NCBI GenBank assembly: GCA_964249755.1
Contig: CAXUDB010000004.1
Coordinates: 124,001-188,000 of the forward strand
DNA: 64,000 bases
From: Ilyomonas sp964249755
GTDB taxonomy: Bacteria; Bacteroidota; Bacteroidia; Chitinophagales; Chitinophagaceae
Direction: 5' to 3'
Position numbers and translations under genes: made by a program. Below the pieces are notes generated by a model. The model was not told where the DNA came from. It did no database searches and worked only from the letters and a program-made list of their open reading frames with translations. Of this stretch, positions 43,451 through 53,400 are shown piece by piece (position 1 is the stretch's first letter; each line of letters starts with the position of its first letter).

Positions 43451-46400
43451 ATGAAGACACCTATGAGATTACTCTTATTACTGCTGCTTACAACAGCAAG
43501 CCTATGCCTGAAAGCGCAGGAGAGGAAAACCATTACCGGAACCGTTCAGGACAGTGCCGGCCGCGCTTTACCCGATGTGTCGGTGCTGGTAAAAGGCACC
43601 AAGAATGGTAGCTTGACCGATGCGCAGGGTAATTTTAAAATTACAGTAGGCGCATCTGACAATGTTCTTGAATTTTCTTCTGTCGGGTATGCCACACAGG
43701 ATGTTCAGATCGGAAATAATTCAACGATTACCGTTACACTACTAAGCATCAACAATGCATTAAGCGAAGTGGTTGTAACAGGTTTTGGCACACGAACCAA
43801 TACCAGAAAGCTATCTTACTCTGTTACGCAGGTAGCTGGTTCTGATATCACGAAAGCTAATAATGCTAATCTTGTTAATGCTTTGCAAGGTAAAGTAGCG
43901 GGTGTTTTTGTTGCACAAGGAGCCGGTGGGCCTTCATCAAGTGCAAAAATTCGTATTCGCGGTAATTCAAGGTTATCATCAAATACGCAACCTCTTGTTG
44001 TGATTGATGGCATCCTGATCGAGCCGGGAACAACCGGCGCCGATTCGTGGGGTGGTAATCAGGACTTTGGTAATATTATGAAAGACCTTAACCCGGATGA
44101 TTACGAAAGTATTACTGTATTAAAAGGTTCTGCCGCTTCTGCTTTATATGGCTCCAAAGCATTAAACGGGGTGTTGCTGATTACAACAAAAAAAGGTGTT
44201 GCCAGAAAAGGTCTCGGACTTTCTTTTACGCACACCGAGTCTTTCGATAAAGCCTACAAACTACCGGATTTGCAAAACGAATATGGAGGAGGCACATCTA
44301 CTGTATTCGCAACAGATGCAGATGGCAACCGTGTTGTTGATGCCAGCGCATCTGCTCTGAATGCACCGGATGGCGCCTTCTCTTACGGACCTAAGTTTGA
44401 TGGCCAACCGGTAAAAGATCTGGATGGCAGAATTGTTCCCTGGGTAGCCAATAAGCCTTTGGATTTCTTTGAGACAGGAAAATACATCAATTCTAATGTA
44501 GCCGTTGAAGGTGGAGGCGAAAGAAGTACATTCCGGTTCTCTTATTCCAATCTTTACAACAGCAGTGTAATGCCGAATAACGATTTAAAGAGAAATAGTT
44601 TCGATTTAAGAGTTACTCAGAAAGTTTCAAAAGCTATAAGTTTAGATGCGAGTGTCAACTATACAAATAATCAGGTTTTAAACCCAATCATACAAGGTGG
44701 AAACAGCAGCCCTTTGTTTGCTTTTACTTATCTGATGCCAAGAAATGCTGATATTGCTTATTATCAAAGTCATTATATAGATTCGGTAAGAGGCGGCAGA
44801 AAGCAACTTACGCAGGCAAGCGATCCTTACCTGCTGGCTTATACCTTGTGGAATTATTATCAAATAAACACAAAGCGTAATGAAAATAACCTGTTGGCTA
44901 ATATTGATGTAACCGCCAATCTGACGCCATGGTTAAACCTGCTGGTACGTTCCAACATAAATAATTACAACGATTATACAGAAACAAAAACGTTGGGAAC
45001 TGGCGCAAACTTTAGTGGTGGTTCTTACCAGTTAATCCAAAGCAATTACAGGAATATAAGAATCCAAAGCCTTCTGAATATTACCAAAAGCTTCGGTAAA
45101 GACTTCGATTTAACAGCATCAGCCGGTGGCGAAACATACCGTAACTTAACAGGCTTCACCACCAATTCTTCTACCAATGGCGGGTTAAATATACCGGGTG
45201 TATTTACAATCGCAAATTCTATCAACCAGGCTAATATTTCTGTGAGTAGAGTGCCTTCTAAAATATTAAACGCTCTGTATGCTTACGGAGACTTAACCTG
45301 GAAAGACATGCTTACGCTGAATTTCAGTTTGCGTAACGATTGGTCTTCTGCCCTTACCTATGCGAATGGCACAGGGGATTATTCTTACCTGTATCCAAGT
45401 GTGGGTTTGGCCTGGTCATTTACCGAGCTACCTATGTTTAAAAACTCTAATTCCATTTTATCTTATGGCAAGCTCAGAGCCAGCTTAGGCTATACAGGTT
45501 TTGATGCATCTCCCTATGTTACTAACCAAACGGGTAACTATGGCTTACTCTCTGGTGGGTTTAATAATGGGTCAAACAGCAACCAGCAGGTATATACTTT
45601 TAACGGCAATACATTGCCCAATTTTAATTTGAAAAACGAATTGACCCGTGAAATGGAATTTGGCGCTAACCTGCAGTTCTTCAATAACAGGCTTGGCATA
45701 GATGCAGCTTATTACAAAAAAAATACCCGTAATCAGATTATTAACTTACCAGCACCAATAGAAAGTGGCGTAGGCTCACGATTAATCAATGCTGGTAATA
45801 TTCAGAATCAGGGTATCGAAATATTGCTCACAGCTACGCCGATAAAATCAAGAAATTTCACGTGGAATGCCAATGTGAACTATACACTAAACAGGAATAA
45901 AATTATCTCTTTAGCACCAGGCGTTACCAACTATCAACTGGAGCTTGCCTTTGGTGCTGATGTGGTAGCCCAGGCGGTTCCCGGTTCAACGTATGGTACG
46001 GTGGTTACCGGCTCTGACTTTGCCACTTATCAGGCAAAAGATGCAAGTGGTAATAATGTATCTGATCCAAATAATGGTAAACGCGTCATTGGCACACCTG
46101 ATAACGCAGCATATATTGCCGGCGGTGGCTCTTACTATACTTTCCTGCGTTCTTCCAAATATGATGGCTCTACCAAAACGTTGGGTAACATCATGGAGAA
46201 ATATCTGGCTTCAACCACACAGGACTTTACTTATAAATCTTTCAATTTAAGTTTTCAGGTTGATGCCAAAATTGGCGGTTTAATGGCGTCGGCTACGGAC
46301 CAGTATGGCGGACAAAGCGGCGCTTTCAAAAGTTCGTTGTTTGGCAGAGATGCAGCGCATGGTGGCGTTACTTATACAGATGCAAATGGTGTAAATCACG

Positions 46401-46840
46401 ACGACGGAATCATTCCTGACGGCGTACTCAACAATGATATATCTGCTACTGTTAATGGAACTACGGTGAACCTCGGTGGTATGAGCTATGCTGATGCCGT
46501 TAGCAAAGGATATCTGAAACCGATTCCGGCTTACGCTTATTATTACAACTTAACTACGTGGGCAAGCGGTATCAGAGCCTATTCCGTTTTCGAGAACTCC
46601 TGGGTAGCGGTAAGGCAGGTTTCTATTGGTTATAGCCTGCCATCCAGTATTACAAGAAAAATCAAGTTTAACAGCCTTCGTGTTTCTTTAACCGGACGAA
46701 ATCTGGGTTACTTATATAAAACTGCAAAAGATGGTATCAATCCCGAAGGCTTGTATAACAATAATTCAGCAGGCTTTGCAGAATATGGCGGTTTACCATA
46801 TATCAGAAGTGTAGGTTTTACAGTGAATGCCGGATTCTAA
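43451..46840 (+). CDS. SusC/RagA-type TonB-dependent outer-membrane transporter
   Basis: A 1129-residue outer-membrane barrel that imports oligosaccharides or other large ligands using TonB energy. Signal MKTPMRLLLLLLLTTASLCLKAQ; carboxypeptidase-D-regulatory-like domain at about 25-105 (GRALPDVSVLVKGTKNGSLTDAQGNF, FSSVGYATQDV); plug at about 115-225 (LVNALQGKVAGVFV, IRIRGNSRLSSNTQPLVVIDG, SITVLKGSAASALYGSKALNGVLLITTKKG); barrel to the C-terminal VGFTVNAGF. No STN domain, so no anti-sigma signalling link is expected. It forms a pair with the SusD-like gene 20 bases downstream. Confidence 0.95.
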   Translation: MKTPMRLLLLLLLTTASLCLKAQERKTITGTVQDSAGRALPDVSVLVKGTKNGSLTDAQGNFKITVGASDNVLEFSSVGYATQDVQIGNNSTITVTLLSINNALSEVVVTGFGTRTNTRKLSYSVTQVAGSDITKANNANLVNALQGKVAGVFVAQGAGGPSSSAKIRIRGNSRLSSNTQPLVVIDGILIEPGTTGADSWGGNQDFGNIMKDLNPDDYESITVLKGSAASALYGSKALNGVLLITTKKGVARKGLGLSFTHTESFDKAYKLPDLQNEYGGGTSTVFATDADGNRVVDASASALNAPDGAFSYGPKFDGQPVKDLDGRIVPWVANKPLDFFETGKYINSNVAVEGGGERSTFRFSYSNLYNSSVMPNNDLKRNSFDLRVTQKVSKAISLDASVNYTNNQVLNPIIQGGNSSPLFAFTYLMPRNADIAYYQSHYIDSVRGGRKQLTQASDPYLLAYTLWNYYQINTKRNENNLLANIDVTANLTPWLNLLVRSNINNYNDYTETKTLGTGANFSGGSYQLIQSNYRNIRIQSLLNITKSFGKDFDLTASAGGETYRNLTGFTTNSSTNGGLNIPGVFTIANSINQANISVSRVPSKILNALYAYGDLTWKDMLTLNFSLRNDWSSALTYANGTGDYSYLYPSVGLAWSFTELPMFKNSNSILSYGKLRASLGYTGFDASPYVTNQTGNYGLLSGGFNNGSNSNQQVYTFNGNTLPNFNLKNELTREMEFGANLQFFNNRLGIDAAYYKKNTRNQIINLPAPIESGVGSRLINAGNIQNQGIEILLTATPIKSRNFTWNANVNYTLNRNKIISLAPGVTNYQLELAFGADVVAQAVPGSTYGTVVTGSDFATYQAKDASGNNVSDPNNGKRVIGTPDNAAYIAGGGSYYTFLRSSKYDGSTKTLGNIMEKYLASTTQDFTYKSFNLSFQVDAKIGGLMASATDQYGGQSGAFKSSLFGRDAAHGGVTYTDANGVNHDDGIIPDGVLNNDISATVNGTTVNLGGMSYADAVSKGYLKPIPAYAYYYNLTTWASGIRAYSVFENSWVAVRQVSIGYSLPSSITRKIKFNSLRVSLTGRNLGYLYKTAKDGINPEGLYNNNSAGFAEYGGLPYIRSVGFTVNAGF

Positions 46841-46860
46841 CATTATTTAAAGAAAAAATT

Positions 46861-48465
46861 ATGAAACTCAACAATAGTATAATAGCTGCGCTATCTGTTT
46901 CTGTCCTGTTATTTTCTTCGTGCAAAAAAGAAGACTTTGTAAAGGCCAATGTTGACCCGAATGTATTGTACTCGGTTGATCCGGGTGATCAGTTCTTAGC
47001 CGCCGCCTCCGGAAGTCAGGATGATTTTGAAGCCTATTATGATGTATACCGCGATGAAATGCCATGGATGCAATACTCGACTCCGGCATCTGGAAACGGC
47101 TATAATTTTACCGGTGTTGGCAGCAATTTTAACTACAGGTATGGTAAAGTATTCTATGGTCGTGTTGGAACTTATTTATCAGATATCCCCGTTTTGGTAT
47201 CTAAGCTCAGTGCAGATGAACAGGCTAAACGGGTTTATGAAGTCAGTATTGCTGCTATTTTTAAAGCATACTATGCTTTTTATGTCAGCGATATTAACGG
47301 AAGCATCCCCTATACACAAGCTTTCCAGGCAAGATATGGCGGGACATTAACGCCTGCCTATGACAGGCAACAGGATTTGTTTGATACTCTGGATTTGCAA
47401 ATTAAAACGGCAGTATCAACATTAAAAACTACGCAAAGTGTTCCGCAAACATTGTTTGGAACAAAAGATCCCTTTTTTGGCTCGGCTACTGATGAAGTTG
47501 GCGAATGGATTAAAGCCGGCAATGCATTACGGTTGAAAATTGCCATGCGCCTCATGAAGCGGTCACCGGAAAAATTAAAATCCATTGCCACAGAAGTGTT
47601 GGCAGATGTCAACCAGATGTCGTCTGTTGATGATACCTGGGTATTACTGGTAGGCTCGTCTTATGCTAATGCAACCGGGAACTGGAATCCGGATGGCTTT
47701 GTGGCTTCCAAGCCTATGGTTGATTTCTTTAAAGCGCATGGCGACCCAAGATTGCGAATGTTCTATAGGGAGAACAAAGATGGGGAATATGTAGGCAGTT
47801 ATACGAACCCTGATACATCACACTTGCCTCAGTTTGCCGCTTTGTATTCTGTAGCCGATACGCTGTCGGCCTTGCAGCACAGGCTGTTTGCTCCCAATTA
47901 CGATGAGGGTGATGGCAACGGTGTTGGTGGTGGAATTGGTTTTTTTCCGTTTCTAACTTATGCTGAATACTGTTTTATCAGGGCAGAATTAGCAGCCAGG
48001 AGTATTACTTCTGACGATGCATCGCAGTGGTATACGAAAGGTGTAACAGCGTCTATTACTTTTTATAATAAACGTGCAAAAGCAGCTGGCATTACCGACT
48101 ACTCAGAAGTTACATCCACCGAGTTAAGCAGTTATTTGGCTTCTCCGGGAGTTGCCTTTGATGCTTCGAAAGCAATCGACCAGATAATCTGCCAGGCCTA
48201 TATTGATTTTTACCGTCAGCCAAGCGAAGCCTGGGCATGGTGGAAACGCACTGGTTATCCGAACACAACGTCAGTACTTGCGTGGGAACCTTTGTATTCA
48301 AACGGTACTCTGCTTACGCTTCCAAGACGTGCGCCGATAACGGCACTTCCGGTAACTGATGCCAACTATGCCAATCAACAGGCAGCGTTTACTGAAATGG
48401 AGCAGGACGCAGGTTATGGCTCACCACAAGATCCGTTTGGACGTGTTTGGTGGGATGTACAATAA
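46861..48465 (+). CDS. SusD/RagB-family nutrient-binding lipoprotein
   Basis: A 534-residue outer-membrane lipoprotein that caps the SusC barrel and binds the substrate. Lipobox LLFSSC with C21 is at the N-terminus. The sequence follows the SusD-like_2 branch (VDPGDQFLAAASGSQDDFEAYYDVYRDEMPWMQYS; KRVYEVSIAAIFKAYYAFYVSDINGSIPYTQAF; EWIKAGNALRLKIAMRL; ITYQ-type end IIcQaYIDFYRQPSEAWAWWKRTGYP). It sits directly after its SusC partner and is followed by a hairpin terminator. Confidence 0.94.
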   Translation: MKLNNSIIAALSVSVLLFSSCKKEDFVKANVDPNVLYSVDPGDQFLAAASGSQDDFEAYYDVYRDEMPWMQYSTPASGNGYNFTGVGSNFNYRYGKVFYGRVGTYLSDIPVLVSKLSADEQAKRVYEVSIAAIFKAYYAFYVSDINGSIPYTQAFQARYGGTLTPAYDRQQDLFDTLDLQIKTAVSTLKTTQSVPQTLFGTKDPFFGSATDEVGEWIKAGNALRLKIAMRLMKRSPEKLKSIATEVLADVNQMSSVDDTWVLLVGSSYANATGNWNPDGFVASKPMVDFFKAHGDPRLRMFYRENKDGEYVGSYTNPDTSHLPQFAALYSVADTLSALQHRLFAPNYDEGDGNGVGGGIGFFPFLTYAEYCFIRAELAARSITSDDASQWYTKGVTASITFYNKRAKAAGITDYSEVTSTELSSYLASPGVAFDASKAIDQIICQAYIDFYRQPSEAWAWWKRTGYPNTTSVLAWEPLYSNGTLLTLPRRAPITALPVTDANYANQQAAFTEMEQDAGYGSPQDPFGRVWWDVQ

Positions 48466-48488
48466 ATAATCAATAACGATATAACAAA

Positions 48489-48521
48489 CAAAAATCCGGA
48501 TGATAATTATCCGGATTTTTG
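48489..48521 (+). terminator. Terminator or attenuator between susD and the redoxin gene
   Basis: CAAAAATCCGGAT pairs perfectly with ATCCGGATTTTTG around a seven-base loop. The next gene starts only 26 bases later on the same strand and no new promoter is obvious, so partial read-through is likely. Confidence 0.75.
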
Positions 48522-48547
48522 TTTCAGTTATTAAAGTGAAAAGAGAA

Positions 48548-49147
48548 ATGTGGAAGTTGTTTTTTTTTCTACTCATCATCGCCGATAGTCAGTGTATAAT
48601 TGCCCAATCAGCAAGTAAGGATGAGCTTAAGCTCTCGGTTATCTCCTCTTTCCAATTAAAAAAAGTTACTGACAGCAACAGTATTCCCTTCCACATCCCG
48701 GCGCCTGACAAGCCGCTTCTTTTATTTATATTCCTATCGCCGGAATGTCCGCTCAGCAAGAATTATACAAGAACATTCAATCAATTGTTTCAGCAGTACA
48801 ACGGGCAGGTTCAGTTCTATGGCTGCATTTCAGGCACTGCCTTCAGCCACGACGAAATAGAATCTTTTATCACTACTTACAAAGTGTTATTTCCATTTAT
48901 TCTTGATGAGAATAAAAAAATTACAAACTATATTGCTGCTACCGTAACACCGGAAGTCGCACTGTTAACCAAAGAAGGAAAAAAGGTGTACAGCGGCGCA
49001 ATTGATGATTGGGTGCAGGAATTGGGAAAGCAAAAAATGAATGTCTCAAAACATTACCTGCAGGATGCTATTGCAGCATCACTTGACAACAAGGAAGTAG
49101 CAGTAAAAAAGACAACTGCTTATGGTTGCCTGATTAATGATTATTGA
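48548..49147 (+). CDS. Secreted redoxin-like protein with a single active-site cysteine
   Basis: A 199-residue periplasmic thioredoxin-fold protein. Signal MWKLFFFLLIIADSQCIIAQ; core strand PLLLFIFLSPECPLSKNYTRTFNQLF with C67 but Ser at position 70, where a CxxC would have its second cysteine; then YGCISG, FPFILDENKKITNYIAATVTPEVALL with the cis-Pro context TPE, and KVYSGAIDDW. The C-terminus carries another Cys in AYGCLIND. It resembles the redoxin modules that accompany copper type II monooxygenases. It could transfer copper (SCO-like) or act as a one-Cys peroxidase; unproven. The frame is open from 48500 but ATG 48548 starts the signal. Its stop lies just before the next gene's start. Confidence 0.8.
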   Translation: MWKLFFFLLIIADSQCIIAQSASKDELKLSVISSFQLKKVTDSNSIPFHIPAPDKPLLLFIFLSPECPLSKNYTRTFNQLFQQYNGQVQFYGCISGTAFSHDEIESFITTYKVLFPFILDENKKITNYIAATVTPEVALLTKEGKKVYSGAIDDWVQELGKQKMNVSKHYLQDAIAASLDNKEVAVKKTTAYGCLINDY

Positions 49148-49148
49148 T

Positions 49149-50456
49149 ATGCGGAAAATTTGCCTGTTTATTTTTGGTGTTTTGTTTTTGCTGGTGAGTG
49201 ATGCGCAAACCATCACCTATTACAAGGATGTAAAGCCGATTATTGAAGCCAGGTGTGTGAGTTGTCACAAGCCGGGCGAGTCGGCGCCTTTTGCATTGTT
49301 AACGTATGATGATGTGGCAAAACGAGCCAGCTTTATCAAAGCCGTGGTACAAAAAAAATACATGCCGCCATGGAAAGCCGATAACAAATATGTTCACTTT
49401 GCCAACGACCGTTCCCTTTCGGAAAAAGATATTCAGACCATTGTAAAATGGGTAGACAGTAAAGCTTCTAAAGGAACCGAAACACCGGCTTCTGCTGAAA
49501 AACCTGTAACTGCCGGCACGATGTACAATCGCAAGCCGGATATGGTGCTGATGGCAAAAGATACATTTCGCGTAAAAGGCGACAACTCTGAAATATTCGT
49601 CATCTATAAAATTCCTTTTGAACTAAAAGATTCCCAAAATGTGGAAGCGATAGAGTTCTTTAGTAATGACAAGAAACTGATACACCATGCAAACTATGCT
49701 GTACACCCTGTATTAGACACAAGCATTGATATTTACAGCAATGCCTCATTTATAAATCTTTCAGCAGACGACCGCACAAAGGCAGCACAATACCAGCCTT
49801 ATCAAAAAGAGATTACTTATTATGGCGGCTGGATTCCCGGCTCGGGCTATGAATCGTACCCAAAAGGTTTCGGCTGGGTGATGCCGAAGCGTGGTGTTAT
49901 CTTATTGACCGTGCATTATGCACCTTCTGCCATTGACACCAATAGTATTTCCGGTGTCAATCTTTTCTTTACCAAAACGCCTGTTGAACGCAGGGTCAAG
50001 ATCATTAGCTTTGGTTCTGGTGGCATTGGCGAGAAAGAGATTTATCCCACCTTTTACATTGAGCCGAATAAAACAAAAACGTTTCGTTTGGATATAACTA
50101 ATCCGGGCGAAGATTTTTCCTTGATGTATGTATGGCCGCACATGCATTATCTCGGTAAAGAGTTCACGGCTTATGTTACGAAACCCAATGGCGACACGCT
50201 AAAACTGGTACACATTCCCAACTGGGATTTTCGGTGGCAGGACATCTATAAATTTCAACACCTAATGCAGGTTCCTAAAGGGTCAACGGTGCATATCATC
50301 GGGACGTATGATAACACTACCAATAATCCGTTTAATCCACATAGCCCGCCGCAGATGGTTTGGTCGTTCGGCGATATGTATTCAACGGATGAAATGATGA
50401 CGTTGATTTTTGTATTTCTGCCCTACAAAAAAGGCGATGAGAATATCAGGCTTTAG
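49149..50456 (+). CDS. Cytochrome c fused to a copper type II monooxygenase-like domain
   Basis: A 435-residue secreted oxidoreductase. Signal ending at LLVSDAQ; a one-heme cytochrome c domain at about 20-105 with C36-V-S-C39-H40 and the likely axial Met in KYMPPW; then a two-lobed beta domain like the PHM/DBM catalytic core: H179-H180 in KLIHHANYAVHP (first copper site) and H331-M-H333 in WPHMHYLGKE (second copper site), followed by HIPNWDFRWQDIYKF. These enzymes hydroxylate C-H bonds with O2 and a reductant, and the built-in heme could supply electrons. Start could also be ATG 49137, overlapping the redoxin gene; 49149 gives the better signal. Next gene begins 14 bases on. Confidence 0.82.
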   Translation: MRKICLFIFGVLFLLVSDAQTITYYKDVKPIIEARCVSCHKPGESAPFALLTYDDVAKRASFIKAVVQKKYMPPWKADNKYVHFANDRSLSEKDIQTIVKWVDSKASKGTETPASAEKPVTAGTMYNRKPDMVLMAKDTFRVKGDNSEIFVIYKIPFELKDSQNVEAIEFFSNDKKLIHHANYAVHPVLDTSIDIYSNASFINLSADDRTKAAQYQPYQKEITYYGGWIPGSGYESYPKGFGWVMPKRGVILLTVHYAPSAIDTNSISGVNLFFTKTPVERRVKIISFGSGGIGEKEIYPTFYIEPNKTKTFRLDITNPGEDFSLMYVWPHMHYLGKEFTAYVTKPNGDTLKLVHIPNWDFRWQDIYKFQHLMQVPKGSTVHIIGTYDNTTNNPFNPHSPPQMVWSFGDMYSTDEMMTLIFVFLPYKKGDENIRL

Positions 50457-50470
50457 CAACGTTTTATAGT

Positions 50471-53400
50471 ATGAGAAAAAGGTTTCCTGATTGGTTGTTT
50501 CTAACAGTTTTCTCTTTGGGTTGCTGCATGCAAACAGTGGCGCAGCAATCCGCGCAGCCTCCTCTTTTCTCTTTGTTTACTGCAAAACAAACCGGCGTCT
50601 CTTTTCTAAATAATATCAAAGAAGATGATTCGCTCAATGTGTTGCGCTACGAATATTTGTATAATGGCGCCGGCGTTGGTATTGGCGATTTTAATAACGA
50701 TGGATTGCCTGATATTTTCTTTTCCAGCAATACCTCATCAGACAAGCTGTTTATCAACAAAGGCAATTTTACATTTGAAGACATAACCAGTGAAGCGCAC
50801 GTGGCCGGTAATGGCACCTGGAGCACGGGTGTAAGCATTGCTGATGTGAACGGCGATGGATTGATGGATATCTATGTTTGCCATTCCGGCAAGTTCAGCG
50901 ATCCGAACAAATTGTGCAATGAGCTTTTCATTAATCAGGGACTGAAAAACGGTATTCCTGTTTTTAAAGAACTGGCAAAAGAATATGGGCTGGATGCACC
51001 CGGCACGCAATCTACGCAGGCTGCTTTTTTCGATTATGATAAAGATGGCGATCTGGATATGTTCCTGCTGAATCATTCCAATAATACATACGATCCGTTT
51101 ATTAACACCAGCAGGCTGAGAGCTAAGCCAGACCTGCACTTTGGCAATCGCCTATTTCGCAATGATGCCGATGCGAAAGGAAACATTCATTATACTGATG
51201 TTACCCTAACGTCAGGCATTATCAACAATGCATTGAACTTTGGGTTGAGTGTTACTATCAGTGATATTAACGGGGATGGCTGGCCGGACATTTATACAAC
51301 AAGCGATTATACCGAGAAGGATTGTTATTATGTAAACAATCACGACGGCACTTTTACTGAATCTCTTCAAAAATCGTTTGCTCACATTTCCAAATATTCG
51401 ATGGGTGCTGATATTGCTGATTACAATAACGATGGTCGTCCTGATGTGTTTACGTTGGACATGTTGCCGGAAGATAATCACAGGCAAAAATTATTGAAAG
51501 GACCGGATGATTATGACCAATACCATTTGCTGGTTGACAGCGGCTTTTATTACCAGCAGATGCGCAATATGCTGCAGGTAAATGAAGGTGTTGATGGAAA
51601 AGGTAATGTTCGTTTTAGTGAAATAGGTCAGTTGGCAGGTGTATCAAATACCGACTGGAGCTGGAGTGGTTTGCTGGCTGATTTTGACAACGATGGCTGG
51701 AAGGATTTGTTTGTCAGCAACGGCTACCTGCGCGATTTTACAAACATGGATTTTCTGAAGTTTGCCGTTGCCGATGCCAAGGTGGCGGCAGCTAAGCAAG
51801 GCAATCAGAACTTTCAAACTTACAATTTGGTTCAGCAGATGCCTTCCAACAAACTGAGCAATTATATCTTTCAAAACAATCATGATCTAACGTTCAATAA
51901 TAAAACAAAAGACTGGGGTTTATATAAACCAACGGTATCGAATGCGGCGGCTTATGCCGACCTCGACAATGATGGCGCGCTTGATTTAATTGTATGCAAC
52001 AACAATGAGCCTGCGCTTTTGTATCGCAACAATCAAAATGAGTTATCTCATAATCATTACATCAAGCTTCGCCTCGTGGGAGAAGGAATGAACACCCATG
52101 CTTACGGTGCGAAAGCGGAAATTACAACGCCGGATAAGGGCACACAATATCAGGAATTGTATCCTGTGCGAGGCTATCAATCAACCGTGTCGCAGGAGTT
52201 GCTTTTTGGTCTGTCTCAGAACACATTGATTAGCGAGATTAAGATTACGTGGACCGATGGTAAAGAAACTGTTTTGAAAGACGTGAAGGCAGATGAAACC
52301 ATTACGATAAAGCAAAACGAAGCGCAAAAGATTGAACCCGCCAGGACCGTTTCAAAAAAAATATTCGAAGATGTAAGTGCTGTAACAGGACTGAATTTTG
52401 TTCATAAGCCAAATGATTTTATAGATTTTAAGTCAGAGCCCCTGTTACCTTATCAGTTGTCAAAACAAGGACCGGCGCTTGCAAAAGGCGACATAAATGG
52501 CGATGGATTGGAAGATGTTTTTTTGGGCGGTGATATCAATCAGTCTTCTGTTTTATATCTGCAGGATAAAGATGGCAGATTCCGGGTTTCCCCTTCTCAG
52601 CCCTGGGCAGCCGATTCGGCATGCGAAAATGTAAATGCTGTTTTTTTTGATGCCAACAAGGACGGCTTTCCCGACTTATATGTTGTTAGCGGCGGCAATG
52701 TATATGAGGATAATTCACCCGAATACCAGGACAGGTTATACATCAATGACGGCAAAGGAAACTTCACAAGAGCAACAGATGCTTTGCCTTCTATGCTTAG
52801 CAGCAAATGCGCTGTTGCGGTTGGCGATTTTGATAACGATGGTTATCCCGATTTGTTTGTTGGTGGCAGAGGTGTTTCCGGCTCCTTTCCGCTGGCATCG
52901 AAAAGCTATTTGCTGCACAACGATTCTAAAGAGGGCAACATCCGTTTTTCCGATGTAACCGATGCGGTGTCTCCCGCCTTGCGGTTGCCGGGAATGGTAA
53001 CAGCCGCTTCATTTTCCGACATTCATAACAACCACTTTCCAGTGCTATTGGTTGCAGGCGATTGGATGCCGGTACTGCTGTTTGATAATCATAATGGAAA
53101 GCTTGAAGATATATCAGCAAAAGCCGGTTTATCAAACCTAAACGGTATGTGGTCATCCATTACAGCATCGGATGTGGATGGTGATGGGAAAACCGATTTT
53201 ATACTTGGTAATTGTGGCTATAACAACCAGTTTAAAGCAAGCGAGAAAGAGCCGGTTACCATGTATGCTGCCGACTTTGACAATGATGGAATTATTGACC
53301 CGATAGTTTGTTATTATATAAACGGAACCAGTTATCCAATGGCTTCAAAAGACGAATTGCTGGATGAGATTCCATCGCTGAAAAAAAGATTTATTAAGTA

